In this document: positions 54,191 to 62,861 of the stretch, one piece after another | Layout: every line of letters begins with the position of its first letter | How positions within the stretch are numbered: the stretch's first letter is position 1 | Origin: Sphingobacterium sp. | GTDB lineage: Bacteria > Bacteroidota > Bacteroidia > Sphingobacteriales > Sphingobacteriaceae | Length of the DNA: 64,000 nt | Direction of reading: 5' to 3' | Assembly: GCA_031253985.1 (NCBI GenBank) | Contig: JAIRVH010000223.1 | Location: forward strand, 46,232-110,231 | Translations under genes and position numbers: made by a program | The notes under the pieces: generated by a model | The model's input: only the letters and a program-made list of their open reading frames with translations | Database searches by the model: none | Told to the model about the DNA's origin: nothing

Positions 54191-57100
54191 TTAAAATGTA
54201 AATCCAACTTTTAGACCAATACTACGTGAAGTTGGAACTGAGGCCTGCTCAAATCCCATACCTCTGGAATCGCTCGAAACACCTCCAGTTTCTGGGTCCA
54301 AACGCATTGTGTTGGATTTATGCACCCATATTAATGCTAGATTTGAACCTATTAAAGAGACATTTGCCCTTTTTATACCTTTAATCTTGCTATATATATG
54401 CTGAGGTAGATTATAAGTTAAATAGGCTTCTCTCAACTTTAAAAATGAACCATCAAATACAAAAGCCTCATCTACATCTCCATTTTTAAACCAATCTTGT
54501 GCATTTGTTTGAATAGTATTTTGCACCCATTTCCCATTTTTGTCTTGCATCACAAATCGCTCATTTTTCATCACATCTTTACCTGCAACAATAGCATGCT
54601 CCCTTATACCGTTAGCTGCTGTAATTTCAGCTATACCTGTTGCATAGGCATGGGACATTGTTTGCGACCAAATATCTCCTCCTTTCCTAAAGTCCAACAT
54701 AAAGCCAAAACTAAAATCTTTATACTTGAAATCATTTCGCAAACTTGCCATAAAATCAGGAACGATATTACCTATTGGTTGTGTAGATTTTCCCATTGCC
54801 AACCCATCTTCCGTAACCTTTATCGCACCATCCTCCGTTCTATCATAAGCATTACCTATCAACGTTCCCCATGGTCTCCCTTTTGAAGCCATTGTCGGAA
54901 TACCCCAGGTCCATCCTATTTGATAATCATTTAGATCTAACTTAGGATATAACTCCAGAACTTTATTTTTGTCTTTTGAGAAATTCACCGTAGCAGTCCA
55001 ATTCAAACCATTTTCTCTTCGAAGAATATCGCCACGTAACTGCAACTCAACGCCCTTACTTTCTATATTTCCTGCATTTAAGAATAAACTAGTAAATCCG
55101 ACTGTGTTTGAAGTATTTACACTAATTAATTGATCTTTTGCATTTTTATGATAATAAGAAACATCAGCGTGTAGTCGATCTTTAAATAGGCCTACTTCTA
55201 CTCCTGTTTCCCACGTAAAAATAGACTCTGGCTTTAAGTCCCTTAATGCATAAGTCATACTCTTATACATCTGTGCAATATCTCTGAAAGCATCGTTCTG
55301 AGCATAATAATAATTTCCATTGGCATATGGGTTTGTAGCATTTCCTACTTCAGCCAAGTTAAGCCTTAGTTTTAAAAATGATAAAACATCACTTTTGATG
55401 CTCGTAAATGATGTCGTTGGAAGCCAGCTCAAACTCATCGAGGGATAAAAAAAAGATTTTGTCAAGGTAGATGACCAATCGTTTCGAGCTGTCAGATCTA
55501 CATATACCTGATCCTTCCAGCCAACTGACGCCTGTCCATATATAGAATTAGAACGATTGTGGGAATGGTCCATCAAGACATCGGCTGCACCAATCTTATT
55601 TGTAATCGTATAAACTCCCAGTACGGCTAATCCATTTGCTCCTAATGTGTTTGATTCAAACTGATTATCACGATAATTTGCTCCTATTGTTCCAAGTACA
55701 TTAAAATTTCCATATTGTTTATTAAAGTTCGCTAGGAAATCAAAGTTGAATTCGGTTGTACTATTCTTATTTTCGCTAAAGCTTCCATTTCTATGATCAA
55801 AATTGAAATAATTGCGCTCAAATCTATTTGTATTATAATAATCTAAACCAACTCTTCCTTCAAATTTTAAAAAATCAAAAGGTTGATAATAAAGGGAGGA
55901 CTTCCCAAAAACCCGGTTCATTTTCAATGAATTAATAGATTCATGCATAGAATAATAAGGATTCATATGATAAATTGAATTCCAATTATAATAGGTATAA
56001 TTACCCTGCGCATCACGTTGATCCCAATTTTTCTTCAGGTCTTTCATATCAACTTGACGGCCAAACCAGATTAATCCATTCATTGGATTTGCACCATCAT
56101 ACCCTTGCATAATTAAATTATCACTTTCCGTTCTTGTAAATGATGACATAATATCATAGGATACTTTTTCGCTAATCTTATAACTATTATTTACTTGAGC
56201 AGAATATTTCTTCTGATCGGTATTCGGCACGGTCCCTTTTTGGTCCCGAAAAGATAATGATGCTCTAGTAGACGAACGGTCTGTTTTTGACATCAAAGAA
56301 AGATTATGATTCATTGAATATCCGGTCTGAAAAAAATCTCTCACATTAGAAGGATGAGAAATCCACGGCGTCGCCTGTCGTACACCATTCACCATAGGAC
56401 TATTAAATTGAGGGAGCATCAAGCCTATATCTAATCTTGGTCCCCAGGATTCGTCAATCCCATCGTTTACCCCTCCACCTTTGCCATCAACATAATTAAA
56501 TACGCTATCCTGAGCATAAGATTGATAAGTTAACCCTTTCCCAAAAGTATTTAAACTATATTCGTCACCTCTTGTTCCCTGACCATAACTATTTTGATAT
56601 TTCGGAATTGTTGCAGCGCGATCTATAGTAAAATTGCCATCATAGGAAATTTGAACTCCATTGTTAGCTTTTTTCCCCGACTTAGTGGTTATCATAATTA
56701 CACCCTTACCTGCACGCATTCCGTAGAGTGCTGCTGAACCGCCTTTTAAAACAGTTACATTCTCTATATCCTCTGGATTGATATCATTTAATCCCGACCC
56801 ATAATCTACCCCAGAATATCTATTGTCTCCAGAACGCTGAGTGGTATTTGTAATGGGAACCCCATCTACAACGATTAGCGGCTGTTGATCAGCTGAAAAG
56901 GAAGTATTTCCACGAATAGAAATACGAGCTGACGATCCAACAGCTCCTCCAAATTGATTGACTTGAACCCCCGCAACTTTCCCTGATAAAGAACCCGTTA
57001 CACTCAATTGTCCAGCATCGGTCAAGTCTTTGGCTTTTACTTCTTGGATTGCATAACCAAGAGATTTCTTTTCACGTGTAATTCCCATCGCTGTGACGAT

Positions 57101-57406
57101 AACTTCATCCAGATTCCGTTCATCAGACTGTAAGGTAACCTGCAGTGTAGTTTGATTGGTTAAGTTTACTTCCTTACGACCATAACCAATAGCCGACACA
57201 CTTAAAGTACCTGCTTGCTTATAGTTAATCGTAAAGTCACCATTTTGTCCCGTCTGTGTTGCTGTTCCATCCCGAAGTGTGATGGTAACCCCGGGGATAG
57301 GTTTCCCGTCTTGGTCGACCACCTTCCCCTTTAAAACTGTTTGCGCATATACTGCCGAGCTTACCAAGACAGTAGCGGCTAGCATAGCAATGCTTTTTCT
57401 GTTCAT
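54191..57406 (-). CDS. SusC/RagA-like TonB-dependent transporter
   Basis: 1071 residues: signal peptide (SIAMLAATVLVSSAVYAQ), carboxypeptidase-like domain (LKGKVVDQDGKPIPGVTITLRDG), DEVIVTAMGITREKKSLGYAIQEV, which is the variant of the SusC box found with SusD_2 partners, a TonB plug with ALYGMRAGKGVIMITTKSGKK, and a barrel ending SIGLKVGFTF. It precedes the susD_2 gene by 44 bp. A perfect 20-bp palindrome lies 115 bp upstream and is a possible operator. Confidence 0.94.
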   Translation of the reverse strand: MNRKSIAMLAATVLVSSAVYAQTVLKGKVVDQDGKPIPGVTITLRDGTATQTGQNGDFTINYKQAGTLSVSAIGYGRKEVNLTNQTTLQVTLQSDERNLDEVIVTAMGITREKKSLGYAIQEVKAKDLTDAGQLSVTGSLSGKVAGVQVNQFGGAVGSSARISIRGNTSFSADQQPLIVVDGVPITNTTQRSGDNRYSGVDYGSGLNDINPEDIENVTVLKGGSAALYGMRAGKGVIMITTKSGKKANNGVQISYDGNFTIDRAATIPKYQNSYGQGTRGDEYSLNTFGKGLTYQSYAQDSVFNYVDGKGGGVNDGIDESWGPRLDIGLMLPQFNSPMVNGVRQATPWISHPSNVRDFFQTGYSMNHNLSLMSKTDRSSTRASLSFRDQKGTVPNTDQKKYSAQVNNSYKISEKVSYDIMSSFTRTESDNLIMQGYDGANPMNGLIWFGRQVDMKDLKKNWDQRDAQGNYTYYNWNSIYHMNPYYSMHESINSLKMNRVFGKSSLYYQPFDFLKFEGRVGLDYYNTNRFERNYFNFDHRNGSFSENKNSTTEFNFDFLANFNKQYGNFNVLGTIGANYRDNQFESNTLGANGLAVLGVYTITNKIGAADVLMDHSHNRSNSIYGQASVGWKDQVYVDLTARNDWSSTLTKSFFYPSMSLSWLPTTSFTSIKSDVLSFLKLRLNLAEVGNATNPYANGNYYYAQNDAFRDIAQMYKSMTYALRDLKPESIFTWETGVEVGLFKDRLHADVSYYHKNAKDQLISVNTSNTVGFTSLFLNAGNIESKGVELQLRGDILRRENGLNWTATVNFSKDKNKVLELYPKLDLNDYQIGWTWGIPTMASKGRPWGTLIGNAYDRTEDGAIKVTEDGLAMGKSTQPIGNIVPDFMASLRNDFKYKDFSFGFMLDFRKGGDIWSQTMSHAYATGIAEITAANGIREHAIVAGKDVMKNERFVMQDKNGKWVQNTIQTNAQDWFKNGDVDEAFVFDGSFLKLREAYLTYNLPQHIYSKIKGIKRANVSLIGSNLALIWVHKSNTMRLDPETGGVSSDSRGMGFEQASVPTSRSIGLKVGFTF

Positions 57407-57633
57407 AAGTTTAGTTTCAGATGTGTTAGTTTATAGTGCTTTTTATAACAACTAAGTTATAGGTACGAAGCTTTCTTTGTTAACCGAATTTTGACAAGTA
57501 TTGCCCAGTTATTAACCCAAAGTGTTAAATATTTAACACTGCGGTCCCGCCAAGAACTCTTCCTTTAAAATGCAGCTAAAACCTTAAACGTGAAATCTGC
57601 GGATTCTAAGAAATGGTCGTCTATTCCAAAAAA
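57407..57633. other. Upstream region of the RagA-like gene
   Basis: About 225 bases holding the presumed promoter. I see no complete TAnnTTTG box on the minus strand; the notable element is the 20-bp palindrome at 57521-57540. Confidence 0.4.
57521..57540. promoter_or_regulatory. Perfect 20-bp palindrome (operator candidate)
   Basis: AGTGTTAAATATTTAACACT equals its own reverse complement over all 20 bases, 115 bp upstream of the RagA-like ATG. Chance occurrence of this length is unlikely. Possible binder: a dimeric regulator; AraC proteins usually prefer direct repeats, so the neighbouring AraC is not an obvious match. Confidence 0.6.
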
Positions 57634-57692
57634 GTATCAGCGGCAAAATTGTAAAAAAGTATGATACTTATTTACAATTTTGCCGCTGATAC
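57628..57692 (-). terminator. Very long terminator hairpin of the araC gene
   Basis: GTATCAGCGGCAAAATTGTAAA (57634-57655) pairs perfectly over 22 bp with TTTACAATTTTGCCGCTGATAC (57671-57692). The loop itself holds AAGTAT-G-ATACTT. On the minus strand the stem is followed by TTTTTT, so it terminates the AraC transcript ending at 57812. Confidence 0.85.
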
Positions 57693-57811
57693 AATATATA
57701 TTCCAGCGCCTATAGAATCAGGTGGATCGCTAAATTGATTTGATCATCAGACTTATCTAATAGCGCGTTCCGACGTATTCCGCGATTTAAATCCCGATTT
57801 TAATTTCATCA

Positions 57812-58696
57812 CTAAATGACAGAATAGAGTGTCTGTTTATATTGTTGCACATATTCCTTTGGATTGCAGCCCACAACCTGCTTAAAAACCCGGTTAAAAT
57901 TAGTAATGCTATTAAATCCACTGTTATAGGCAATAAAAGAAACACTATCCAGGTGATCTTCATTTAACTGGTTACACACTTCCTTGACTCTTATTCTGTT
58001 GAGGTAGGTCACAAAAGTAACACCGCAATGCTTTTTAAAATAACGGCAAAATGCCTGTGGCGTAAGATTTGCATGATCAGCAACATCTTCTAAGGTAATT
58101 TCGTCCCTATAGTGTTCTTTAATATAATTGCAGATGAAATTAATGCGATTCGATCCCTGTATATGATCAAAAACCACTTCTCCCCTTTCATTACAAAGCG
58201 CTTCCGCCTCATGGGAAATATGGGCCAATGCTCTCAGTAAATAGAAAAAGTGCATCAGCTTATCCATCTGATCGGAAGATTTCAGTTGACAGACCCGTTC
58301 CGATATTTGCTCAAAATACTTTTCTGGAACCTTAAATCCCCTGGAGTTATTATAGATAAACTGATTCAGCGATTCAAACTCGTCCAAAGAAAATAGGGAT
58401 TTCAGCTTACCATTAGGATCAAAAAAGATAGAAACAGAACGCGATTCATTAGACAGACCATCTGGAGATGCTGACTTAAAAACATGAGGCTGATTGGCGC
58501 CTAAAAAGAAAATATCGTTTTCCTTAAAAGGATGGAGTGTATCTTCAACAATCAAAATTCCACTACCTTTTTTTATCCACATCAACTGAGCTTCCTGATG
58601 ACGGTGAAAATAGGGGTAGAAAGTTTCCAGAGCATCTTCTTGCACAGTTAAACTTTGCCCTCGGGTCGTTGGCACGTTAAATTGAAGCGTTTTCAT
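57812..58696 (-). CDS. AraC-family transcriptional regulator
   Basis: 294 residues. An N-terminal cupin (FYPYFHRHQEAQLMWIKKGSGILIVEDTLHPFKENDIFFLGANQPHVFKS) is followed by a C-terminal double helix-turn-helix (ITLEDVADHANLTPQAFCRYFKKHCGVTFVTYLNRIRV and SVSFIAYNSGFNSITNFNRVFKQVVGCNPKEYVQQY). It is a soluble one-component regulator of carbohydrate or stress genes. It lies between the RagAB-like pair and the peptidase genes and could act on either. A TTACT-GTTT-AGTAA dyad about 30 bases upstream of its ATG may be autoregulatory. Confidence 0.9.
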   Translation of the reverse strand: MKTLQFNVPTTRGQSLTVQEDALETFYPYFHRHQEAQLMWIKKGSGILIVEDTLHPFKENDIFFLGANQPHVFKSASPDGLSNESRSVSIFFDPNGKLKSLFSLDEFESLNQFIYNNSRGFKVPEKYFEQISERVCQLKSSDQMDKLMHFFYLLRALAHISHEAEALCNERGEVVFDHIQGSNRINFICNYIKEHYRDEITLEDVADHANLTPQAFCRYFKKHCGVTFVTYLNRIRVKEVCNQLNEDHLDSVSFIAYNSGFNSITNFNRVFKQVVGCNPKEYVQQYKQTLYSVI

Positions 58697-59204
58697 AAGT
58701 TTATTTAGTTTTATGTTTACTGTTTAGTAACATAAATATAACAACTCCAAAGCAACAACACGACCCGTAAATAAAACATAAAAAAACTATACTAAAATAT
58801 GTTTATAATTCGACAATATTTAATAATCCTTTAATAATAACACGGACAAAACATAGAATTCATAAAAAAAACAAGCTAATAGTGAAAAAATGGGTTAAAA
58901 TACAATTAGACTTTGATAAATTGTGATAATTATTATTCAATTGAAAGATTGAACTTTATTAAATTTCATTTTTGATTCTTTTTAGAGTAAAAACAGCGAT
59001 CACATTCATTTGTAACAATGACAAATCTTTCAGATGGAGGGTAGACCTTTTAAATAAATCATTTTGAAGCGCATAAATTTTACGATATTCGTATTAGGCA
59101 ATAAGTACCTAGGTAAACAATCCTATTTCAAACCGAATAGGGTTAAAAATAATTCATGGCTTTAGTACAACAAAAATCATTACTTCCTATAATTCCCAAA
59201 ACTT
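58697..59204. other. Divergent intergenic region between the AraC gene and the Xaa-Pro aminopeptidase
   Basis: 508 very AT-rich bases. Features: the TTACT-GTTT-AGTAA dyad near the araC start and a small TTCAATTGAA palindrome about 58938-58947. I find no complete TAnnTTTG box on either strand, no T-run hairpin and no credible ORF. Confidence 0.4.
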
Positions 59205-60593
59205 ATGTTCAAAAAAGAAATATATCTTAATCGTCGAAATCATCTGTTATCAACGTTCAGTTCTGGCAAAATTCTTTTGTTGGGCAACATTGAAAATCCG
59301 ATCAATTTTGAGCACAATACCTATCCTTTTCGCCAAGACAGCAGCTTTTTATATTATATAGGTATCAAAAGCCCTCGACTCGCCGCTATATTGGACATCG
59401 AACAAGGTGAGACCATACTATTTGGCGATGAAATGACAATCGATGATATTGTCTGGATGGGACAACAGCAGACTTTGGCTGAAAAGGCTGATCTTTCGGG
59501 TATCAGCAAGGTACTTCCTTTCAACCAGCTCTTCGACTACCTCCATAAGGAAACGCAGGAAACAATTCACTACCTCCCTCCTTATCAATCGCATAATAAA
59601 TTATTACTGGAGCAGCTAACTGGACGTTCTGCCAATCAGCTCCAGCCTTCCGTCGCATTAATTGAAGCTGTCGTGGCACAACGGAGCATCAAATCGGCCG
59701 AAGAAATTAGCGAATTAGAGAAAGCTGTAGATGTCGCGGTGGATATGCACCGCCTTGCTATGCGAATGACAAAACCTGATCGTTATGAATATCAGATCAG
59801 CAATGCCATGCAACATTTTGTACAAGATCAGGGAACGTCCTTTTCCTATCCGCCGATAGTCACAAAACGGGGTGAAATTCTGCACAATCATATGCAATTT
59901 CACCAGCTTTATGAAGGTGATCTCCTGCTCAATGATTCGGGCGTCGAAACTGCTATGGGCTATGCTTCGGATCTGACCAGAACCTTTCCTGTAGGAAGAC
60001 GTTTTACGGCTTTACAAGAGGAGATTTATCAGATTGTCTTACATGCGTTTAAATCAGCTGAGCAGCTGCTGGCGTCCGGAATACGCTTTAAAGACATCCA
60101 TTTAAAAGCCTGTGAAGCGCTTGTAGATGGACTTATACAAACAGGATTCATGAAAGGCAATGCGCAAGATGCGGTCATGAATCACGCGCATGCGCTTTTC
60201 TTTCAATGTGGACTCGGCCATATGCTCGGCCTCGATGTCCATGATATGGAGGATCTTGGTGAACAATATGTTGGATATACCGAAGCTGAGCCGAAAGATA
60301 CCAAGACCTTTGGAATCAAATCGCTGCGACTGGGCAAGAAATTGGAAGCTGGCCATGTGCTCACCGTTGAACCCGGAATCTATATCATTCCTGAATTAAC
60401 GCAGCTTTGGGAGCAACAGAATTTACACAGGGACTTTATTAATTATGATTTCTTAAAAAAACATCTCGATTTCGGTGGCGTTCGTATTGAAGATAATTAT
60501 CTTATTGAAACAGATGGATACCGTCGTTTAGGAAAATATCTTGAACGTGAAATCCAGGAAATCTATCAGCTTAAAGACAATCCAATTGATTAA
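59205..60593 (+). CDS. pepP: Xaa-Pro aminopeptidase (M24B)
   Basis: 462 residues, cytosolic (no signal peptide). An N-terminal aminopeptidase-P domain (about 1-135; NRRNHLLSTFSSGKILLLGNIE, FRQDSSFLYYIGI) precedes a creatinase-fold domain with the five metal ligands: two Asp (LLNDSGVETAMGYASDLTRTFP), His (GLGHMLGLDVHDMED), Glu (LTVEPGIY) and Glu (GVRIEDNYL). It removes an N-terminal residue before proline. Co-directional with the DPP IV and M1 genes, so it may complete degradation of proline-rich peptides. Confidence 0.92.
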   Translation: MFKKEIYLNRRNHLLSTFSSGKILLLGNIENPINFEHNTYPFRQDSSFLYYIGIKSPRLAAILDIEQGETILFGDEMTIDDIVWMGQQQTLAEKADLSGISKVLPFNQLFDYLHKETQETIHYLPPYQSHNKLLLEQLTGRSANQLQPSVALIEAVVAQRSIKSAEEISELEKAVDVAVDMHRLAMRMTKPDRYEYQISNAMQHFVQDQGTSFSYPPIVTKRGEILHNHMQFHQLYEGDLLLNDSGVETAMGYASDLTRTFPVGRRFTALQEEIYQIVLHAFKSAEQLLASGIRFKDIHLKACEALVDGLIQTGFMKGNAQDAVMNHAHALFFQCGLGHMLGLDVHDMEDLGEQYVGYTEAEPKDTKTFGIKSLRLGKKLEAGHVLTVEPGIYIIPELTQLWEQQNLHRDFINYDFLKKHLDFGGVRIEDNYLIETDGYRRLGKYLEREIQEIYQLKDNPID

Positions 60594-60618
60594 ATAACGA
60601 ACAACTAACATTGTGATA

Positions 60619-60645
60619 AACCCGAAAAGTGAACCTTTTGGGGTT
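60619..60645 (+). promoter_or_regulatory. Hairpin in the DPP IV leader
   Basis: AACCC-G-AAAAG-TGAAC-CTTTT-G-GGGTT: two 5-bp perfect stem blocks separated by a single G.G mismatch, 20 bases before the ATG at 60665. No U-run, so a terminator is unlikely; an mRNA-stability or translation role is possible. Confidence 0.4.
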
Positions 60646-60664
60646 AACTCAAACAGATAAACAA

Positions 60665-62839
60665 ATGAACAGCATTAAACAGTCGATCTTTATTATTCTA
60701 ATACTGATTTTTCAGGTTCCGGCTTCCATTTTTGCACAGCGGCTTTGGACAGATCATGGTGATCAATATTATGAATTTTCTGACAAGGGAATAGAAACGG
60801 TCAACCCTAAAAATGGGACGCGCTCCATCTTCCTTTCACAACAATCGCTTATTCCACCAGGTACAACGACAGCGCTAAAGGTGGAAAATTTTTCCATTTC
60901 CCAAAACAGTGAACTGATTTTACTCTATACCAACAGCAAAAGAGTTTGGCGCGAGAATACCAGAGGTGATTATTGGGTGTATAATAAGAAGTCCAGTCAA
61001 TTACAGCAGCTGGGCAAAAAATTTCCAGCTTCGCAACTGATGTTTGCAAAGTTTAATCCGCAAGCAGATAAAGTAGCCTACGTCAATAAAGCCGACCACA
61101 ATGTTTACGTAGAAGATCTCGCCAATGGCAGCATTGTTGCCGTTACCAAAGATGGTACGGACCGTCTCATCAATGGTACTTTCGACTGGGTTTACGAGGA
61201 AGAGTTTGGCTGTAAAGATGGTTTCCGCTGGTCGCCGGACGGTAATTCCATTGCTTATTGGAAGCTTGATGCCCGCAACATCCGTAATTTTCTGATGATC
61301 AACAATACGGACAGCCTCTACTCCTACACCATTCCCGTGGAATATCCTAAAGTTGGACAGTCACCGAGTGCCTGTTCGATATGGACCTATGAACTCGCCA
61401 CTGGAAAAAGTACGATGCTGAATATCCCAGGAGATCCCAACCAACACTATATTCCCCGCATGGAATGGTGTCTCGATAGCAAGCAGGTCATCCTCGAGCA
61501 GCTCAACAGAAAACAAAATGAGAGCAAGATCTACACTGTCGCCCTCTCCGATAACAAAGCACAAAACATACATCAGGAACAAAGCGACTCGTGGATTGAT
61601 ATCAAAGCACGATGGAACAACAACGATCCTTCGGGATGGGACTGGGTTCAAGGTGGCAAAGCCTTTATCTGGGTATCTGAAAAAGACGGCTGGCGCAAAA
61701 TCTATCAGATTGATTTATCGGGCAACGAGAAGCTGGTTATGAAAGCGGACTATGATATGATCAATCTTGACTTTTTCGATCCTAAAAATGAAACGATTTA
61801 TTTTACCGCCTCGCCAAACAATGCAACGCAAAAGTATCTGTATAGTGTATCGACGAAAGGCGGAGTTCCAAAAAGACTGACTCCGGCCTCATACGAAGGT
61901 ACCTGCGATTATGATATTTCAAAGGACGGTAAAATTGCCATCTTCAGCTTTAGCAACCGGGCGACATTAAAACACAATGCCGTCATTGAATTACCGACAC
62001 ACAAAATACTCGTAGACTTTGATTTGAAACGTGAAAAGAAAGTCAGCGATGGTATTGCTGAGTTTTTTAAAGTTAAAACATCCGACGGTGTCGAATTGGA
62101 CGGCTGGATGGTGAAACCCCTGGATTTTGATCCAGCCAAAAAATATCCTGTCGTCTTTATGGTTTATGGTGAACCGGCATCACAAACTGTCATAGACAAT
62201 TTCGGTGCAGGATATAACAGTTTATATAAAGGCAACATGGCGCAGGATGGCTACATTTATATTTCTTTGGATAATCGCGGAACTCCTGCTCCTAAAGGCA
62301 GCTTGTGGCGAAAAAGCATCTACCGCAATATTGGACAGCTCAATATTCGCGACCAGGCTTTAGCGACGCAAGAAATCCTGAAATGGCCCTTTATCGACAA
62401 TTCACGTGTGGCCGTCTGGGGATGGAGCGGTGGCGGATCAAGCACGCTCAATCTACTGGGGCAATACCCGCAAATCTATAAAACGGGTATCGCCATTGCA
62501 GCGGTAGCCAATCAGTTACTATACGACAATGTATACCAAGAACGCTACATGGGCCTCCCCCAAGAAAATCTGGCAGACTTTGAAAACGGCTCGCCACTGA
62601 AATATGCAAAAAATATCAAAGGCAACCTACTCTACATCCATGGAACTGGAGACGACAATGTGCATTATCAAAATGCAGAAGTCCTGATCAATGAACTGGT
62701 CAAAAATAACGTGCAGTTCCAGTTGATGTCTTACCCCAACCGTAGCCATTCGATTAGTGAGGGACAAGGTACACATGAGCATCTAAAAACATTATTTACA
62801 AACTATCTAAAATTGCATTGCCCTCCGGGTGGAAGATAG
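60665..62839 (+). CDS. Dipeptidyl peptidase IV-like serine peptidase (S9B)
   Basis: The track start 60629 precedes the signal peptide; ATG 60665 gives MNSIKQSIFIILILIFQVPASIFAQ. About 724 residues, periplasmic. An N-terminal eight-bladed propeller (DPPIV_N; RLINGTFDWVYEEEFGCKDGFRWSPDG with the Glu-Glu pair that binds the free amino end) precedes an alpha/beta hydrolase domain: Ser588 (VWGWSGGGSS), Asp663/664 (HGTGDDNVHYQ) and His695 (NRSHSI). It releases Xaa-Pro dipeptides. It lies between an aminopeptidase P gene and an M1 aminopeptidase gene. Confidence 0.93.
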   Translation: MNSIKQSIFIILILIFQVPASIFAQRLWTDHGDQYYEFSDKGIETVNPKNGTRSIFLSQQSLIPPGTTTALKVENFSISQNSELILLYTNSKRVWRENTRGDYWVYNKKSSQLQQLGKKFPASQLMFAKFNPQADKVAYVNKADHNVYVEDLANGSIVAVTKDGTDRLINGTFDWVYEEEFGCKDGFRWSPDGNSIAYWKLDARNIRNFLMINNTDSLYSYTIPVEYPKVGQSPSACSIWTYELATGKSTMLNIPGDPNQHYIPRMEWCLDSKQVILEQLNRKQNESKIYTVALSDNKAQNIHQEQSDSWIDIKARWNNNDPSGWDWVQGGKAFIWVSEKDGWRKIYQIDLSGNEKLVMKADYDMINLDFFDPKNETIYFTASPNNATQKYLYSVSTKGGVPKRLTPASYEGTCDYDISKDGKIAIFSFSNRATLKHNAVIELPTHKILVDFDLKREKKVSDGIAEFFKVKTSDGVELDGWMVKPLDFDPAKKYPVVFMVYGEPASQTVIDNFGAGYNSLYKGNMAQDGYIYISLDNRGTPAPKGSLWRKSIYRNIGQLNIRDQALATQEILKWPFIDNSRVAVWGWSGGGSSTLNLLGQYPQIYKTGIAIAAVANQLLYDNVYQERYMGLPQENLADFENGSPLKYAKNIKGNLLYIHGTGDDNVHYQNAEVLINELVKNNVQFQLMSYPNRSHSISEGQGTHEHLKTLFTNYLKLHCPPGGR

Positions 62840-62861
62840 ACTGAATAGCTATTATTTATAG

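Noticed and set aside
57628-57692. Insertion-sequence terminal repeats
   Set aside because: No transposase lies between the arms, which are only 15 bases apart; a U-run makes it a terminator.
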